Of a stretch of 64,000 bases of DNA, positions 1-9,449 are shown one piece after another (within the stretch, counting starts at the first letter, position 1; each line of letters starts with the position of its first letter). The notes below the pieces were generated by a model, which was not told the origin of the DNA, did not search any database, and worked only from the letters and a program-made list of their open reading frames with translations. Source of the DNA: CALBPI01 sp039821645 (lineage in GTDB: Bacteria; Pseudomonadota; Gammaproteobacteria; Steroidobacterales; Woeseiaceae). The stretch spans positions 9,211 to 73,210 of the forward strand of contig JBCBNU010000007.1 in assembly GCA_039821645.1 (NCBI GenBank), read 5' to 3'. The position numbers and the translations under genes were made by a program.

Positions 1-31
1 CGACCGTCACTTGCCGATCGGTCAGTGTCAC
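1..31 (-). CDS. rimM: Ribosome maturation factor RimM, N-terminal fragment (cut by window edge)
   Basis: Only the first ten codons are in the window. A GTG codon lies 17 bases after the rpsP stop, behind a G-rich stretch that could serve as ribosome binding site, and it opens a frame reading VTLTDRQVTV to the window edge. This resembles the start of RimM, the 16S rRNA processing factor that binds S19, and rimM is the usual gene after rpsP in the rpsP-rimM-trmD-rplS operon. The call rests mainly on position; ten residues cannot prove it. Confidence 0.45.
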   Translation of the reverse strand, partial: MTLTDRQVTV

Positions 32-48
32 GACCGGACCCCCACCGC

Positions 49-306
49 TCAGGCGGCAGCTGCAGCCTTGCGGTATTGCTTCAGCAGTTGCGCAACACGC
101 TCGGAAGGCTGCGCACCCTGGCTCAGCCAGTGATCCGCGCGCTCGATGTCGATACGCAGACCTTCTGCATTGCCTTTAGCAACCGGGTTGAAGAATCCAA
201 GACGCTCAATGTAGCGGCCATCGCGACGGTTGCGGCTGTCGGTTACCACAAGGTGGTAGAACGGCCGTTTTTTCGCGCCTCCGCGAGACAAACGAATCGT
301 AACCAT
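49..306 (-). CDS. rpsP: 30S ribosomal protein S16
   Basis: S16 is a small-subunit protein needed for assembly of the 16S 5' domain. The 85-residue product has the family's typical length and hallmarks: MVTIRLSRGG at the start, then KKRPFYHLVV, a DGRYIERLGFFNP segment and an Ala-rich tail. The ATG at 304-306 is chosen because it gives the conserved N-terminus; an in-frame upstream ATG would add 24 unrelated residues. The gene follows ffh on the same strand, the usual ffh-rpsP-rimM order. A TACAAT hexamer in the ffh-rpsP gap could be a -10 element, but no good -35 is visible. Confidence 0.97.
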   Translation of the reverse strand: MVTIRLSRGGAKKRPFYHLVVTDSRNRRDGRYIERLGFFNPVAKGNAEGLRIDIERADHWLSQGAQPSERVAQLLKQYRKAAAAA

Positions 307-449
307 AAGTACAAATCCAAATAATGATCTTGTGAAACGAGGCCCTAATCCAATCAGCGTTAACGCTGGGACCATCAATTCACCTCGAAACAGCCCGCCA
401 TTGTAACGGGGCGAGGCCCGCTAGGGAATACGTATTGTCGAAAAAGCCA

Positions 450-1817
450 TTAACGCCCGAATGGCGGCATACCGCCACCCCCACCAAGACCCCGCATCAG
501 GTTTTTCATGCCGCCTTTGGAGACTTTCTTCATCATTTTCTCCATCTGCAGGTGCTGCTTTAGCAAGCGATTGACATCTTGAATCTGTTGTCCGGCCCCG
601 CGAGCGATACGCTTCTTTCGTGACCCATTGATTTTCTTGGGAAAACGGCGCTCGTCGAACGTCATGGAGTTAATCAGAGCGATCTGGCGAGCGATCTGCT
701 TATCATTCATCTGATTCTTCAGCGCACCCGAGTTCAGATTCCCGGGCAGCGGCATTTTCTCCATCAGAGCGCCCAATCCGCCCATGTTCTGCATTTGTTC
801 AAGCTGATCTTTCAGATCGCCCAAATCGAAACCTCGCCCCTTTTTGAGCTTTTTGGCGAGCCGTTCGGCCTTTTGCTGGTCAACTTTTTGCTCGACTTCC
901 TCAACGAGCGTCAGGACGTCGCCCATGCCGAGAATGCGCGATGCCATGCGTTCCGGGTGGAACATCTCAAGGCCATCGGTCTTCTCGCCGGTGCCGATAA
1001 ACCTGATCGGTTTGCCGATGGTTTCGCGGACCGAAAGCGCCACACCGCCCCTCGCATCCCCGTCAGTCTTCGTGAGGATCACACCCGTTAGTGCCAGCGC
1101 ATCGTCAAAAGCTTTCGCTGATTGCACCGCGTCCTGACCCGCCATGCTATCGACAACGAACAACGTTTCGTGAGGAGAGAGCCTCGCGTGCACCGCCGCG
1201 ACCTCCGCCATCATTTCGCCATCGACGTGCAGGCGCCCGGCGGTATCGACAATCAACACATCGGCATATTGACGCTTCGCATCGTCAACCGCCCGAGCCC
1301 CGATCGCGACGGGTGCTTCGTCGGCGCTGGATGCGTGGAACATCGCTCCGACTTCCTGCGCAACGGTCTGTAGCTGCAAGATTGCGGCCGGCCGGTGAAC
1401 GTCGACGCTGACCACCATGACTCTTTTCTTGTCGCGCTCAATGAGCCGTCTGGCCAGTTTCGCGGCGGTGGTGGTCTTGCCGGCACCCTGCAGCCCGGCG
1501 AGCAGAATGATAGCGGGTGGCTGAACCTTCAGGTCCAGCGGCATAGCACCCTCACCACCCAGGACAGCAGTGAGTTCGGTGTGGATGATCTTGATGAACG
1601 CCTGACCCGGAGTCAGGCTCGTCATTACGGTCTCACCCAGAGCCTGGGTGCGCACACGATCGATGAACCCCTTCACCACCGGTAGCGCAACGTCCGCCTC
1701 GAGCAGCGCCATGCGCACCTGTCGCAAGGTGTCCTTGACGTTGTCTTCAGTAATCCGACCTTTACCGGTCAGTTCCTGGGTGGCACGCCGCAGGCGCTCC
1801 GAAAGGTTGTCAAACAT
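450..1817 (-). CDS. ffh: Signal recognition particle GTPase Ffh
   Basis: Ffh binds 4.5S RNA and signal sequences of nascent membrane proteins and delivers ribosomes to FtsY at the inner membrane. The 455-residue protein has an N-terminal helical bundle (about 1-90), a G domain with P-loop GLQGAGKT (108-115), DTAGR (191-195) and TKTDGDARGG (249-258), and a methionine-rich M domain ending in a Gly-rich tail. Length matches the family. It lies upstream of rpsP on the same strand and faces away from ypjD, a common gammaproteobacterial neighbourhood. Confidence 0.98.
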   Translation of the reverse strand: MFDNLSERLRRATQELTGKGRITEDNVKDTLRQVRMALLEADVALPVVKGFIDRVRTQALGETVMTSLTPGQAFIKIIHTELTAVLGGEGAMPLDLKVQPPAIILLAGLQGAGKTTTAAKLARRLIERDKKRVMVVSVDVHRPAAILQLQTVAQEVGAMFHASSADEAPVAIGARAVDDAKRQYADVLIVDTAGRLHVDGEMMAEVAAVHARLSPHETLFVVDSMAGQDAVQSAKAFDDALALTGVILTKTDGDARGGVALSVRETIGKPIRFIGTGEKTDGLEMFHPERMASRILGMGDVLTLVEEVEQKVDQQKAERLAKKLKKGRGFDLGDLKDQLEQMQNMGGLGALMEKMPLPGNLNSGALKNQMNDKQIARQIALINSMTFDERRFPKKINGSRKKRIARGAGQQIQDVNRLLKQHLQMEKMMKKVSKGGMKNLMRGLGGGGGMPPFGR

Positions 1818-1865
1818 GCGCAGGCCCGATCAGAAATCCTGAGCCAGAGTTTACCGCAGCGCGGG

Positions 1866-2633
1866 TCAGATGATGAGCGTGTTACCGGTTGAGAGCATCT
1901 GGACCGGCCGTGAGGGCACCGCGTCCTGAACCTGACGCAGGATTGTGGACTCATCGCCTGGTTTCATGGCAGTCAGCCAGATTTCAGGGGTATGAGTGAG
2001 CTTGGTTAAATCGGCCGCTAACGTGCGAGGCGTGTAGTGACCGGCAGCCTCGGCCAACGCGAGCTGCTCGTCGGGGAACGAGACCTCGACCACCAGCACC
2101 TTCAAATCGGCAAACGAATTCAGCAATGGCCAAAGCGTTGCGTTGGTTGTCGTGTCTCCACTGATGGCGAATACGCCGTCTGGACCACTGACACAGTAAC
2201 CCTGCGCTGGCACGCTGTGACGGACATCGACCGCGTGGAACAGGCGTCGATTGATATCAACCACTTCCCCAGGCTGGAGCGTCTGGTACTTGATAACGGG
2301 ATTAGACAGGTCGGGAAGCTGGGCAAAGTCCGGCCAGATTTCCCAGTTGAAGATGTGCTTTTGCAGCGTAGCGAGCGTTTCGCGGCGCCCGTAGACCGTC
2401 AGTGGGTCGCCGAGGCGCGCATCGAACACACTGTCGATGAGAAACGGGAGTCCCGCGATGTGATCAAGATGCGCGTGCGTGAGCAACACATGTCGTATCT
2501 TGCGTAGTTCAGGTAGAGAGAGATCTCCAACGCCGGTTCCTGCATCGAGCAGGACATCCTCATCGACCAATAATGCGGAGGTACGCGCTCCCTGCCCTAT
2601 ACCTCCACTGCATCCCAGCACTTTAATTTGCAT
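1866..2633 (-). CDS. MBL-fold metallo-hydrolase, class II cyclic-nucleotide phosphodiesterase-like
   Basis: The 255-residue protein is a single metallo-beta-lactamase domain. The metal-binding motif HAHLDH is at residues 53-58, preceded by LLDAGTG and followed by later ligand regions around ISGDTT and a C-terminal TGNTLII. The overall pattern resembles class II 3',5'-cAMP phosphodiesterases (CpdP/PDE1 type) and related hydrolases. It lies between ffh, same strand, and ypjD, divergent. The substrate cannot be assigned from sequence; cAMP hydrolysis is inference from family resemblance. No signal peptide is seen, so a cytoplasmic location is likely. Confidence 0.8.
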   Translation of the reverse strand: MQIKVLGCSGGIGQGARTSALLVDEDVLLDAGTGVGDLSLPELRKIRHVLLTHAHLDHIAGLPFLIDSVFDARLGDPLTVYGRRETLATLQKHIFNWEIWPDFAQLPDLSNPVIKYQTLQPGEVVDINRRLFHAVDVRHSVPAQGYCVSGPDGVFAISGDTTTNATLWPLLNSFADLKVLVVEVSFPDEQLALAEAAGHYTPRTLAADLTKLTHTPEIWLTAMKPGDESTILRQVQDAVPSRPVQMLSTGNTLII

Positions 2634-2785
2634 ATCGATACCGCCTGTGGCGCCTCATGCGCCAGTTAACCGGTCCACCGGCTCCATCGGAGTGTTGCAC
2701 CCTGCCATGACTTAACCGCAGGCATTCCCTGTGCGATCATCTCCGTATAGTTCCCAAAATTTAGGCTAGAGCAGCTGGAGATTCT

Positions 2786-3583
2786 GTGCTTGCGTTCACA
2801 ATTTTTGCCGCCTACGCAGCCATCGGGATTGCGCTGATTCGGCAAGCTCAAGGGGGAGAGGCGACCAAGACGCTGCCGGGATGGCTCGCGGGACTGCTGG
2901 TTCTTACGATAGGCGTCCACGGCGCAGTCTTCCTCTCAGGAGTACTGCTCAGCCCGGGCACAGGCGTCGGGCTGCCCGACGTCTTGAGCGTTATTGCCTG
3001 GTTATTCGCGGCCATTGGGCTGTTCGCCGGTATGCAGAGCGGCTTTGCTGTGCTCGCCGGCATCGTGCTCGGATTGAGCGCAGCGTTGGTAGCCCTGACA
3101 TTGATTGTACCTGCGGCGGGCGTGTCCCCGCTCACCTGGCAGCTGAAGCTTCACGCGATCCTCTCACTAACTGCATACAGTTTTCTGGCCGCTGGGGCGC
3201 TTCTGGCGGCCGCGTCACTGATCCAGGATGCGCAGTTGAGGGCCGCGCGAGTCAGCAAGCTGTCTTCGGTACTCCCGCCGTTGTTGGCCACCGAGCAACT
3301 GCTTGCGTCACTCACGACGTCCGGGTTTATTTTCCTGCTGATGGCCGTCACCAGCGGCTTCGTGTTTGTCGACAACCTGTTCGCACAACATTTGGCTCAC
3401 AAGAGTGTCTTGTCGCTAGGCGCCCTCGTCATCTTCGGCATGCTCGTGGTAGGTCGGCAGGCAGCTGGCTGGCGAGGTCGGCGCATGCTGCATTTGTACC
3501 TCACAGGTTTCGCTGTGCTTGTACTTGCCTATTTCGGTAGCAAGCTGGTACTCGAAGTGATCCTCCAACGTAGCTGGGGTTGA
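2786..3583 (+). CDS. ypjD: Inner membrane protein YpjD, CcsA/HemX-like family
   Basis: The 265-residue protein is almost entirely hydrophobic with about eight membrane segments and belongs to the cytochrome c assembly (CcsA/HemX-like) family. The C-terminal half keeps the pattern of a loop with DNLFAQHLAHKS followed by a membrane helix. A GTG start at 2786 is supported by GCTGGAG five bases upstream. It lies directly before corB, as ypjD does before yfjD in Escherichia coli, and the pair is linked to magnesium and cation homeostasis in that organism. It is too short for a complete haem lyase, so a role in cytochrome c maturation is doubtful. Confidence 0.85.
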   Translation: MLAFTIFAAYAAIGIALIRQAQGGEATKTLPGWLAGLLVLTIGVHGAVFLSGVLLSPGTGVGLPDVLSVIAWLFAAIGLFAGMQSGFAVLAGIVLGLSAALVALTLIVPAAGVSPLTWQLKLHAILSLTAYSFLAAGALLAAASLIQDAQLRAARVSKLSSVLPPLLATEQLLASLTTSGFIFLLMAVTSGFVFVDNLFAQHLAHKSVLSLGALVIFGMLVVGRQAAGWRGRRMLHLYLTGFAVLVLAYFGSKLVLEVILQRSWG

Positions 3584-3597
3584 TCTCAAAGCACTGA

Positions 3598-3627
3598 TTG
3601 ACAACGGCGGTCACAGACTGCTGTTAT
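3598..3627 (+). promoter_or_regulatory. Candidate sigma-70 promoter for corB
   Basis: A perfect -35 hexamer TTGACA (3598-3603), an 18-base spacer and a -10-like TGTTAT (3622-3627) lie in the 74-base gap between ypjD and corB, about 30 bases before the start codon. This suggests corB can be transcribed separately from ypjD. It was seen by inspection only, and the -10 matches 4 of 6 consensus bases. Confidence 0.45.
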
Positions 3628-3657
3628 TAAATCTTCGGGTCAGGAGGTTCCGCGTCT

Positions 3658-4920
3658 TTGGACGACATCCCCGTCAGTGTCATGTTCGGTATCATTGCCG
3701 GACTCCTCGTCTGTTCCGCTTTTTTCTCGAGCTCAGAAACTGCGCTGATGAGCCTGAATCGTTATCGGTTGCGACACCGAGCACGATCGGGTAGTCGCTC
3801 AGCACGAATGGCCGAGTCCTTGCTCCAAAAGCCCGAACGCCTGATCGGTCTGATTCTGCTCGGCAACAACGTGGTCAACATTCTCGCCGCCTCTCTCGTC
3901 GGTATCATCTCGCAGCGCCTAGGCGGGAGCGCGGCGTTCGCCATTGCCAATAGTTTGTTGACGCTCGTCGTGTTGATATTTGCGGAAGTAGCACCCAAGA
4001 CACTGGCTGCGCTGAATCCCGAAAGGGTTGCGATGCCCGCAGTCTATTTCTACTACCCGGTGCTGAAGGTCACTTGGCCAATCGTGATGCTGGTCAATCT
4101 CATGGCGAACACGGTGCTGCGCTTATTTGGTGTGAGTCCTCGCGAAGTGGATGGCAATGCGCTTAGCCACGAGGAATTGCGCACCGTAGTTAACGAAGCA
4201 GGCGCGTTGATCTCTCGCAAATACCGCACGATGCTGACGGGTATTCTCGATTTGGAAAAAGTCACCGTCGACGATGTCATGGTGCCGCACAACGATATCG
4301 TCGGCATCGATCTGGATGATGATCTCGACGACATTCTTAAGGCGATTGAGTCGAGCGCTCATACCCGACTGCCGGTCTACGAGGACAACATCGATCAGAT
4401 CGTTGGCGTCTTGCACATGCGCAGCCTCGTCAGGCAGACGCGGCGGGAATCAGTTACCAAGGATTTCCTTCGCAGCGTGGCTCGGGAGCCGTATTTCGTG
4501 CCGGAGGGAACCCCGCTCAGCATCCAGCTCGTGCAGTTCCAAAAACGCAAGGCGCGACTTGCACTCGTAGTGGACGAGTATGGCGACATACAGGGGATGG
4601 TCACCCTCGAGGACATCCTCGAGGAAATCGTCGGCGAGTTCACTACCGATCCAGGCGCTGCGACCGATCAGGTGCGAGAGTCCGAGGACGGCGCCTTGCT
4701 GGTTCAAGGCGCCACCAACATTCGTGAACTCAATCGCCAGGTGGGCTGGGAGTTGCCGACCGACGGTGCGAAGACCATCAACGGGCTAGTACAAGAAACC
4801 CTGGAGCGAATTCCGGAGGCCGGCACTGTGCTTTCGATTGGCGACTACCGCATCGAGGTGCTTGCCTGCTCCGATAACAAGGTGTTGGAAGTACGCCTTT
4901 GCGAGGCAACGGAAGGATAA
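3658..4920 (+). CDS. corB: CorB/HlyC-CorC family (CNNM-type) membrane protein with CBS domains
   Basis: The protein has an N-terminal DUF21 membrane domain (about 1-190; segments near 8-28, 60-85, 95-115 and 130-150), a CBS pair (about 205-330) with the VDEYGDIQGMVTLEDILEE signature, and a C-terminal CorC/HlyC domain (about 340-415). Relatives transport or regulate Mg2+ and Co2+. The TTG start is supported by a strong AGGAGG at 3642-3647; the next in-frame ATG would cut off the start of the first helix. At 420 residues it fits the E. coli YfjD/CorB type. It follows ypjD and has its own candidate promoter. Confidence 0.92.
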   Translation: MDDIPVSVMFGIIAGLLVCSAFFSSSETALMSLNRYRLRHRARSGSRSARMAESLLQKPERLIGLILLGNNVVNILAASLVGIISQRLGGSAAFAIANSLLTLVVLIFAEVAPKTLAALNPERVAMPAVYFYYPVLKVTWPIVMLVNLMANTVLRLFGVSPREVDGNALSHEELRTVVNEAGALISRKYRTMLTGILDLEKVTVDDVMVPHNDIVGIDLDDDLDDILKAIESSAHTRLPVYEDNIDQIVGVLHMRSLVRQTRRESVTKDFLRSVAREPYFVPEGTPLSIQLVQFQKRKARLALVVDEYGDIQGMVTLEDILEEIVGEFTTDPGAATDQVRESEDGALLVQGATNIRELNRQVGWELPTDGAKTINGLVQETLERIPEAGTVLSIGDYRIEVLACSDNKVLEVRLCEATEG

Positions 4921-4935
4921 CGTCAGTTGTCGGCG

Positions 4936-6306
4936 CTAATCGAAGCCGAGTTCGATAGCCTCGCTGACCGACCGGACACCGATGACCTCGATGCCTTTGA
5001 TCGCCTGTCTCGGGCGGTTCGCCCGCGGCACAATCGCCCGCGTGAAGCCCTGTTTCGAAGCCTCTCGCAAACGCTCTTCACCGAACTTGATCGGACGAAC
5101 TTCTCCTGCCAACCCGACCTCGCCAAAAGCGAGCGTACCCGGCGGCAACGCACGATCTCGAAAACTGGATAGCGCTGCGAGCAGCCCAGGCAAGTCTCCT
5201 GCTGTTTCGTGGATCCGGATGCCACCAACCACGTTGACGAACACATCCTCGCCAGCGAGTGACACGCCACCATGTCGCTGCAAGACCGCCAGTAGAAGTG
5301 CCAAGCGATTCTGGTCGATGCCTTGAGCGAGCCGTCTTGGGTGTCCGCCGTGCGCATCGGCGACCAAGGCCTGGACCTCCACCAGAAGCGGCCGGCTTCC
5401 TTCCCAGGTTACGGTCACCAGGCTGCCGGGCGCATCGACCTGATCTCGCGACAGGAAAATCGCCGACGGGTTGGATACCTCACGAAAACCATCCGACTGC
5501 ATCGCAAACATGCCCATCTCACTGGCGGCGCCAAATCGGTTTTTGACGGCGCGCACCAGACTGTATCGACTGCTGGGATCACTTTCGAAGTACAACACAG
5601 TGTCGACCATGTGCTCGACGACACGCGGGCCCGCGATGACGCCCTCCTTGGTGACGTGGCCGACGACAAACACCGACACGCCCGCTGATTTGGCGAAGCG
5701 AGTGAGCGCACCCACGCACTCACGCAATTGTGAGACGGCGCCCGCCGCGCCCGTCTGTGCCGATGACACCAACGTCTGCATTGAATCCACCACCAGCACT
5801 TGTGCACGCTCTGCAGCCGCAGTTGCGATGATCGTCTCAATTTCGGTCTCGGCGAGTAGCGTCACCTTGCTATCAGCAACGTTGAGCCTCCTCGCTCTCG
5901 CGGCCACCTGGCTGACGCTCTCTTCGCCGGTGACGTAGAGCACACCCAGAACATCAGCGAGTCGCGCCGTGACCTGCAACAGCAGAGTGGATTTGCCGAC
6001 TCCAGGGTCACCTCCTAGCAGGGTCACTGCCCCGGGAGCCAGACCGCCCCCGAGCACCCGATCGAACTCGGAAAACCCCGTTGGGTATCGCGTGCTGACA
6101 TCTTCGGGCGCCTCGGCCAACGCAGACAATCGCGAAACCGCTTGAGTCCCGGCGTATCCACTTCGCGCAGTGCCCACCGCCGCAACGCTTGAGATAGCCT
6201 CCAACGTGTTCCACGCTCCGCAATCGCTGCATTGCCCTTGCCATTTCGGTGCGATCGCTCCGCAGGCGGTGCACTGATATTTTGATGACTTCTTGGCCAT
6301 TTCCAC
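4936..6306 (-). CDS. radA: DNA repair protein RadA (Sms)
   Basis: RadA is a RecA-like ATPase that processes recombination intermediates by promoting branch migration. The protein has a four-cysteine zinc finger (C12, C15, C26, C29), Walker A GDPGVGKST (99-107), the RadA signature KNRFG (255-259) and a C-terminal Lon-protease-like domain (about 290-456) without the Lon catalytic serine context. Length is typical. The GTG at 6306 opens the frame, but an ATG two codons later is an equally good start. It converges with corB, leaving 15 bases between the stops. Confidence 0.97.
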   Translation of the reverse strand: MEMAKKSSKYQCTACGAIAPKWQGQCSDCGAWNTLEAISSVAAVGTARSGYAGTQAVSRLSALAEAPEDVSTRYPTGFSEFDRVLGGGLAPGAVTLLGGDPGVGKSTLLLQVTARLADVLGVLYVTGEESVSQVAARARRLNVADSKVTLLAETEIETIIATAAAERAQVLVVDSMQTLVSSAQTGAAGAVSQLRECVGALTRFAKSAGVSVFVVGHVTKEGVIAGPRVVEHMVDTVLYFESDPSSRYSLVRAVKNRFGAASEMGMFAMQSDGFREVSNPSAIFLSRDQVDAPGSLVTVTWEGSRPLLVEVQALVADAHGGHPRRLAQGIDQNRLALLLAVLQRHGGVSLAGEDVFVNVVGGIRIHETAGDLPGLLAALSSFRDRALPPGTLAFGEVGLAGEVRPIKFGEERLREASKQGFTRAIVPRANRPRQAIKGIEVIGVRSVSEAIELGFD

Positions 6307-6402
6307 GCTATTTCCACATATTCCCCTATTTACCAGAATACGCCAAAGTGGTACCTGTTTCGCAGTAACTCAAAGACTTGCGAACTAAGCTCTCGAGCGT
6401 TT

Positions 6403-8520
6403 ATGAAGTCAGTGCTCAACATTCCACTGGGACGCCAGATTCAGGTCGCGGTTAGCGTTTTTGTGCTGCTGCCGGCAACGCTCGCGCACGGCCCTATGCT
6501 CTCGTTGCTGCAAAAAGGGGACTTGATGCTGCGGCAAGTGTTCTCCCCCAGCGCGATCGTATCGGGATCACAACAACCGATTCTGATCGATGCCGGGCCT
6601 ACAGACAATGCAACAATTCGTGCGCTTCTAGCGCAAATGGATGATGCTGCCAGTGTCACGATCGTTGACCCGCTGCCCGACGCTAGCGACGCGCTCGCCG
6701 AAGCGGTGCGCTTCAACGGCGCGACCTACATTACGGACACACCGGATCCGGATGGAAGAGAGTCCGCAGCGGTCTTCAAAGCGGCTGCCCGTGGCATCGC
6801 GCATGGCCAGCTACCCTCGCAGACCAACGAAATCCACGCCGGGTTGCAAGCTTGGAACCTGAGCGGCAACACAATGCGCGCGAGCGCTGCGCTGATGCCG
6901 CTGTTGCCAAACTCACGCTGGCGTGAACGCAATGGCATAGGTAGTCTCGCACCCGATCTCAACGTCATCGGGATGCGCGGACTCGACGCACCAATCCAAA
7001 ACGCGGCAGCCGCACTGGGTGACCGCGAGATGCCTCTGGCTCGCAAGACTGCCTCCCGGCACGTCTACATCGGCGGAGAGAACCTCGACCGACTCGCCGC
7101 TTTCGGTCGCTACCACGCAGGACTCGCGAGCGGCGAAATCCTGCGTCAGCCTGGCTGGGCGACGACCGCAAACTGGCTCGCAATCACCATCGGCATGTTC
7201 CTTCTGGTGTCTCTCTTGTGGCGCGAATCGCGGCGCATCATCCTGACTTACGCTGGTCTCACGACTTCTGTCTTGTTGGTTGCTCAGTGGACGCTCGCAA
7301 CTCAGGCGCAGCTACAGGTCGACGTGTTGGTCGTGATCGTTAGCCTCTTGTGTGGTTTTGCGATCTGTTTCTGGCTAACTCCGGATCGCAAATCGAACCG
7401 GCGCGAAAGTTTCCGGAGCGGCCTCAGGTATCTGCGCCACGGCAAGCTGGATGCTGCTTTCCGCGTGTTCAAGAGCTGCCCAACACACCCCAGCCTGATG
7501 CCGACGCTTTACAAGCTCGCCATCGCTTTCGAAAAGCGATCTCAGCCGGAGCAAGCCCGAGCGGTCTTCGCGCACATGGCTGGCCGCAAGGATGGCAAGA
7601 GCAACGCCGCACAACCCAATGCTGGAGGCGCTACGACAACGATGCGCCGACCACCGACCACGCCCGACAACATCCCGGAGACACTCGGAAGGTACGAGGT
7701 TCTGCGCCCGCTCGGCAGTGGCGCGATGGGCGGTGTTTTTCTCGGTCGTGATCCACGAATCAATCGTCTGATCGCATTGAAGATTGTCTCTTTCGACGAG
7801 ATTGGCGATGAAGCAACCCGAGTCGAAGCTCGTGCGCGCTTCTTCCAGGAGGCCGAGTCCGCCGGGCGACTCACGCATCCCGGCATTACCGCGGTTTACG
7901 ACTCCGGCGAGGAGAACGGGCTCGGCTATATCGCGATGGAGTACGCGCCCGGTGTGCAGATGGTGCGCTACACCGCTGCAGACACGTTGCTCGACCCCGT
8001 GACACTGATGCGTTCGATGATTCAGGTCGCCGAGGCGTTGGATTACGCACATTCAGAACATGTGGTGCATCGGGATATCAAGCCAGCAAACCTGATTTAC
8101 GACGCCAGCACCGACGGCATCAAGGTCACCGATTTCGGCGTCGCGAGACTGGTCGATGCGCAGCGCACCCAGACCGGCCTTATCCTGGGCACACCGACTT
8201 ACATGTCACCGGAACAGTCGAGCGGCGCACAAGTCGATGGCAGTTCCGACTTGTTTTCGCTTGGTGTTACCCTATATGAACTTTTGACTGGGGAGGTTCC
8301 GTTTCGCGGGAAAAGCGTTGCGGAGCTCATGACAGCGATCAATAACAAGACACCGCAATCTGTCTCGTCACTGAGACTGGGAATGCCGCCCGTGATCGAC
8401 AGTTTCATGGAGAAGGCGCTGGCGAAGCAGCCTGAAAACCGGTTCGCATCGGGCCACGACATGGCGTTTGCGATGCGCGAATGCGTGTCCGGCATGTTCG
8501 GACTGGCGGCGAACCAGTAG
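6403..8520 (+). CDS. Transmembrane Ser/Thr protein kinase with N-terminal CHASE2-like sensor
   Basis: A 705-residue membrane kinase. After an N-terminal hydrophobic segment (about 13-28) comes a probable periplasmic region (about 30-250) resembling a degenerate CHASE2 sensor, then three membrane helices (about 256-272, 278-298, 306-326), a short TPR-like helical stretch (about 337-392), a Thr/Pro-rich linker and a complete Hanks-type kinase domain (about 430-690). Kinase motifs are intact: glycine loop G438-S-G-A-M-G, K460, HRD 556-558 and DFG 577-579. It lies just before a PP2C phosphatase and an FHA protein, so the three probably form one phospho-signalling module. The sensed signal is unknown, and the CHASE2 assignment is tentative. 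Confidence 0.9.
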   Translation: MKSVLNIPLGRQIQVAVSVFVLLPATLAHGPMLSLLQKGDLMLRQVFSPSAIVSGSQQPILIDAGPTDNATIRALLAQMDDAASVTIVDPLPDASDALAEAVRFNGATYITDTPDPDGRESAAVFKAAARGIAHGQLPSQTNEIHAGLQAWNLSGNTMRASAALMPLLPNSRWRERNGIGSLAPDLNVIGMRGLDAPIQNAAAALGDREMPLARKTASRHVYIGGENLDRLAAFGRYHAGLASGEILRQPGWATTANWLAITIGMFLLVSLLWRESRRIILTYAGLTTSVLLVAQWTLATQAQLQVDVLVVIVSLLCGFAICFWLTPDRKSNRRESFRSGLRYLRHGKLDAAFRVFKSCPTHPSLMPTLYKLAIAFEKRSQPEQARAVFAHMAGRKDGKSNAAQPNAGGATTTMRRPPTTPDNIPETLGRYEVLRPLGSGAMGGVFLGRDPRINRLIALKIVSFDEIGDEATRVEARARFFQEAESAGRLTHPGITAVYDSGEENGLGYIAMEYAPGVQMVRYTAADTLLDPVTLMRSMIQVAEALDYAHSEHVVHRDIKPANLIYDASTDGIKVTDFGVARLVDAQRTQTGLILGTPTYMSPEQSSGAQVDGSSDLFSLGVTLYELLTGEVPFRGKSVAELMTAINNKTPQSVSSLRLGMPPVIDSFMEKALAKQPENRFASGHDMAFAMRECVSGMFGLAANQ

Positions 8521-8533
8521 TAGAAGCACCGCG

Positions 8534-9361
8534 ATGAGCTTGAAGGGAAAAATCCAGTTCTCCGCAGTGACCGACACCGGCAGGGTAAGGGAACACAACG
8601 AAGATGCCATTGCGACCAATGTGGACGCCGGTTTGTTGGTGCTGGCAGATGGCATGGGTGGCTATAACGCCGGGGAAGTCGCCAGTGGTATTGCGGTGAA
8701 AACCGTCCACGGCCTGCTCTCTGACGCTGTGATGCGGGAGAAGCGCGGAGACATCGAGTCCACAACCGGGTTCATGCGCCAGTCCATCGCACTGCGCGAC
8801 GGCGTGCGCCGAGCCAACAAAATCATCCATCAAACCGCGCAAAGCCAACCTCAGTGCGAGGGCATGGGCACAACCATCGTAGCTGCCCTGTTTTACGATG
8901 ATCGAGTATCGGTCGCGCATGTAGGCGACTCTCGACTCTATCGACTGCGCGGAGGCGAGCTGAGACAAGTCACGCTCGACCACTCGTTGCTTCAAGAGTT
9001 GGTTGACCGCGGGTTTTACTCCGAAGAAGAGGCGCAGCGCTCCACCAACAGAAACTACGTTACCCGCGCGCTTGGCGTAGAACCGCAGGTCGAGGTTGAG
9101 ATTCAGGAGGCGGCCGTCGAGGTCGGTGACATCTATTTGCTGTGCTCTGACGGCCTGCCTGACATGGTCGAGGACGAGGATATTCATTTAACGATCAGTA
9201 CGTTTAGTGATAACCTTGAAGTAGCAGCTAAGCAATTGGTTACCCTCGCAAATGAACATGGCGGCCGTGACAATATCTCGGTGATGTTGGCGCGGATCAA
9301 AGAACCATTCCCCGCCAAACGCAGCTTAATGCAGCGGCTGTCGGGGCTGTTCGGCGGGTGA
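8534..9361 (+). CDS. PP2C-family Ser/Thr protein phosphatase
   Basis: The 275-residue protein has the PPM/PP2C metal-binding motifs in order: GRVREHNEDA near the start, LADGMGGYNAGE, GMGTT, VGDSRLYRLR, CSDGL and GRDNIS near the end. These bind the two catalytic Mn2+/Mg2+ ions. The ATG at 8534 is chosen because it begins 13 bases after the kinase stop and gives the standard N-terminus; an upstream in-frame ATG lies inside the kinase gene and adds unrelated Cys/Arg-rich residues. It most likely reverses phosphorylation by the upstream kinase. No membrane segment is seen, so it acts in the cytoplasm. Confidence 0.95.
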   Translation: MSLKGKIQFSAVTDTGRVREHNEDAIATNVDAGLLVLADGMGGYNAGEVASGIAVKTVHGLLSDAVMREKRGDIESTTGFMRQSIALRDGVRRANKIIHQTAQSQPQCEGMGTTIVAALFYDDRVSVAHVGDSRLYRLRGGELRQVTLDHSLLQELVDRGFYSEEEAQRSTNRNYVTRALGVEPQVEVEIQEAAVEVGDIYLLCSDGLPDMVEDEDIHLTISTFSDNLEVAAKQLVTLANEHGGRDNISVMLARIKEPFPAKRSLMQRLSGLFGG

Positions 9362-9449
9362 TTGGCCGCACGGTGTTGGTGGACGAACGGATTACAGTGA
9401 TTCTTGACGCAGTCTCGAATCAATAGCAACCAAGAGAAGTGGAACGAAT

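Noticed and set aside
9403..9430. Promoter TTGACG ahead of the FHA gene
   Set aside because: No acceptable -10 hexamer lies 15-19 bases downstream.
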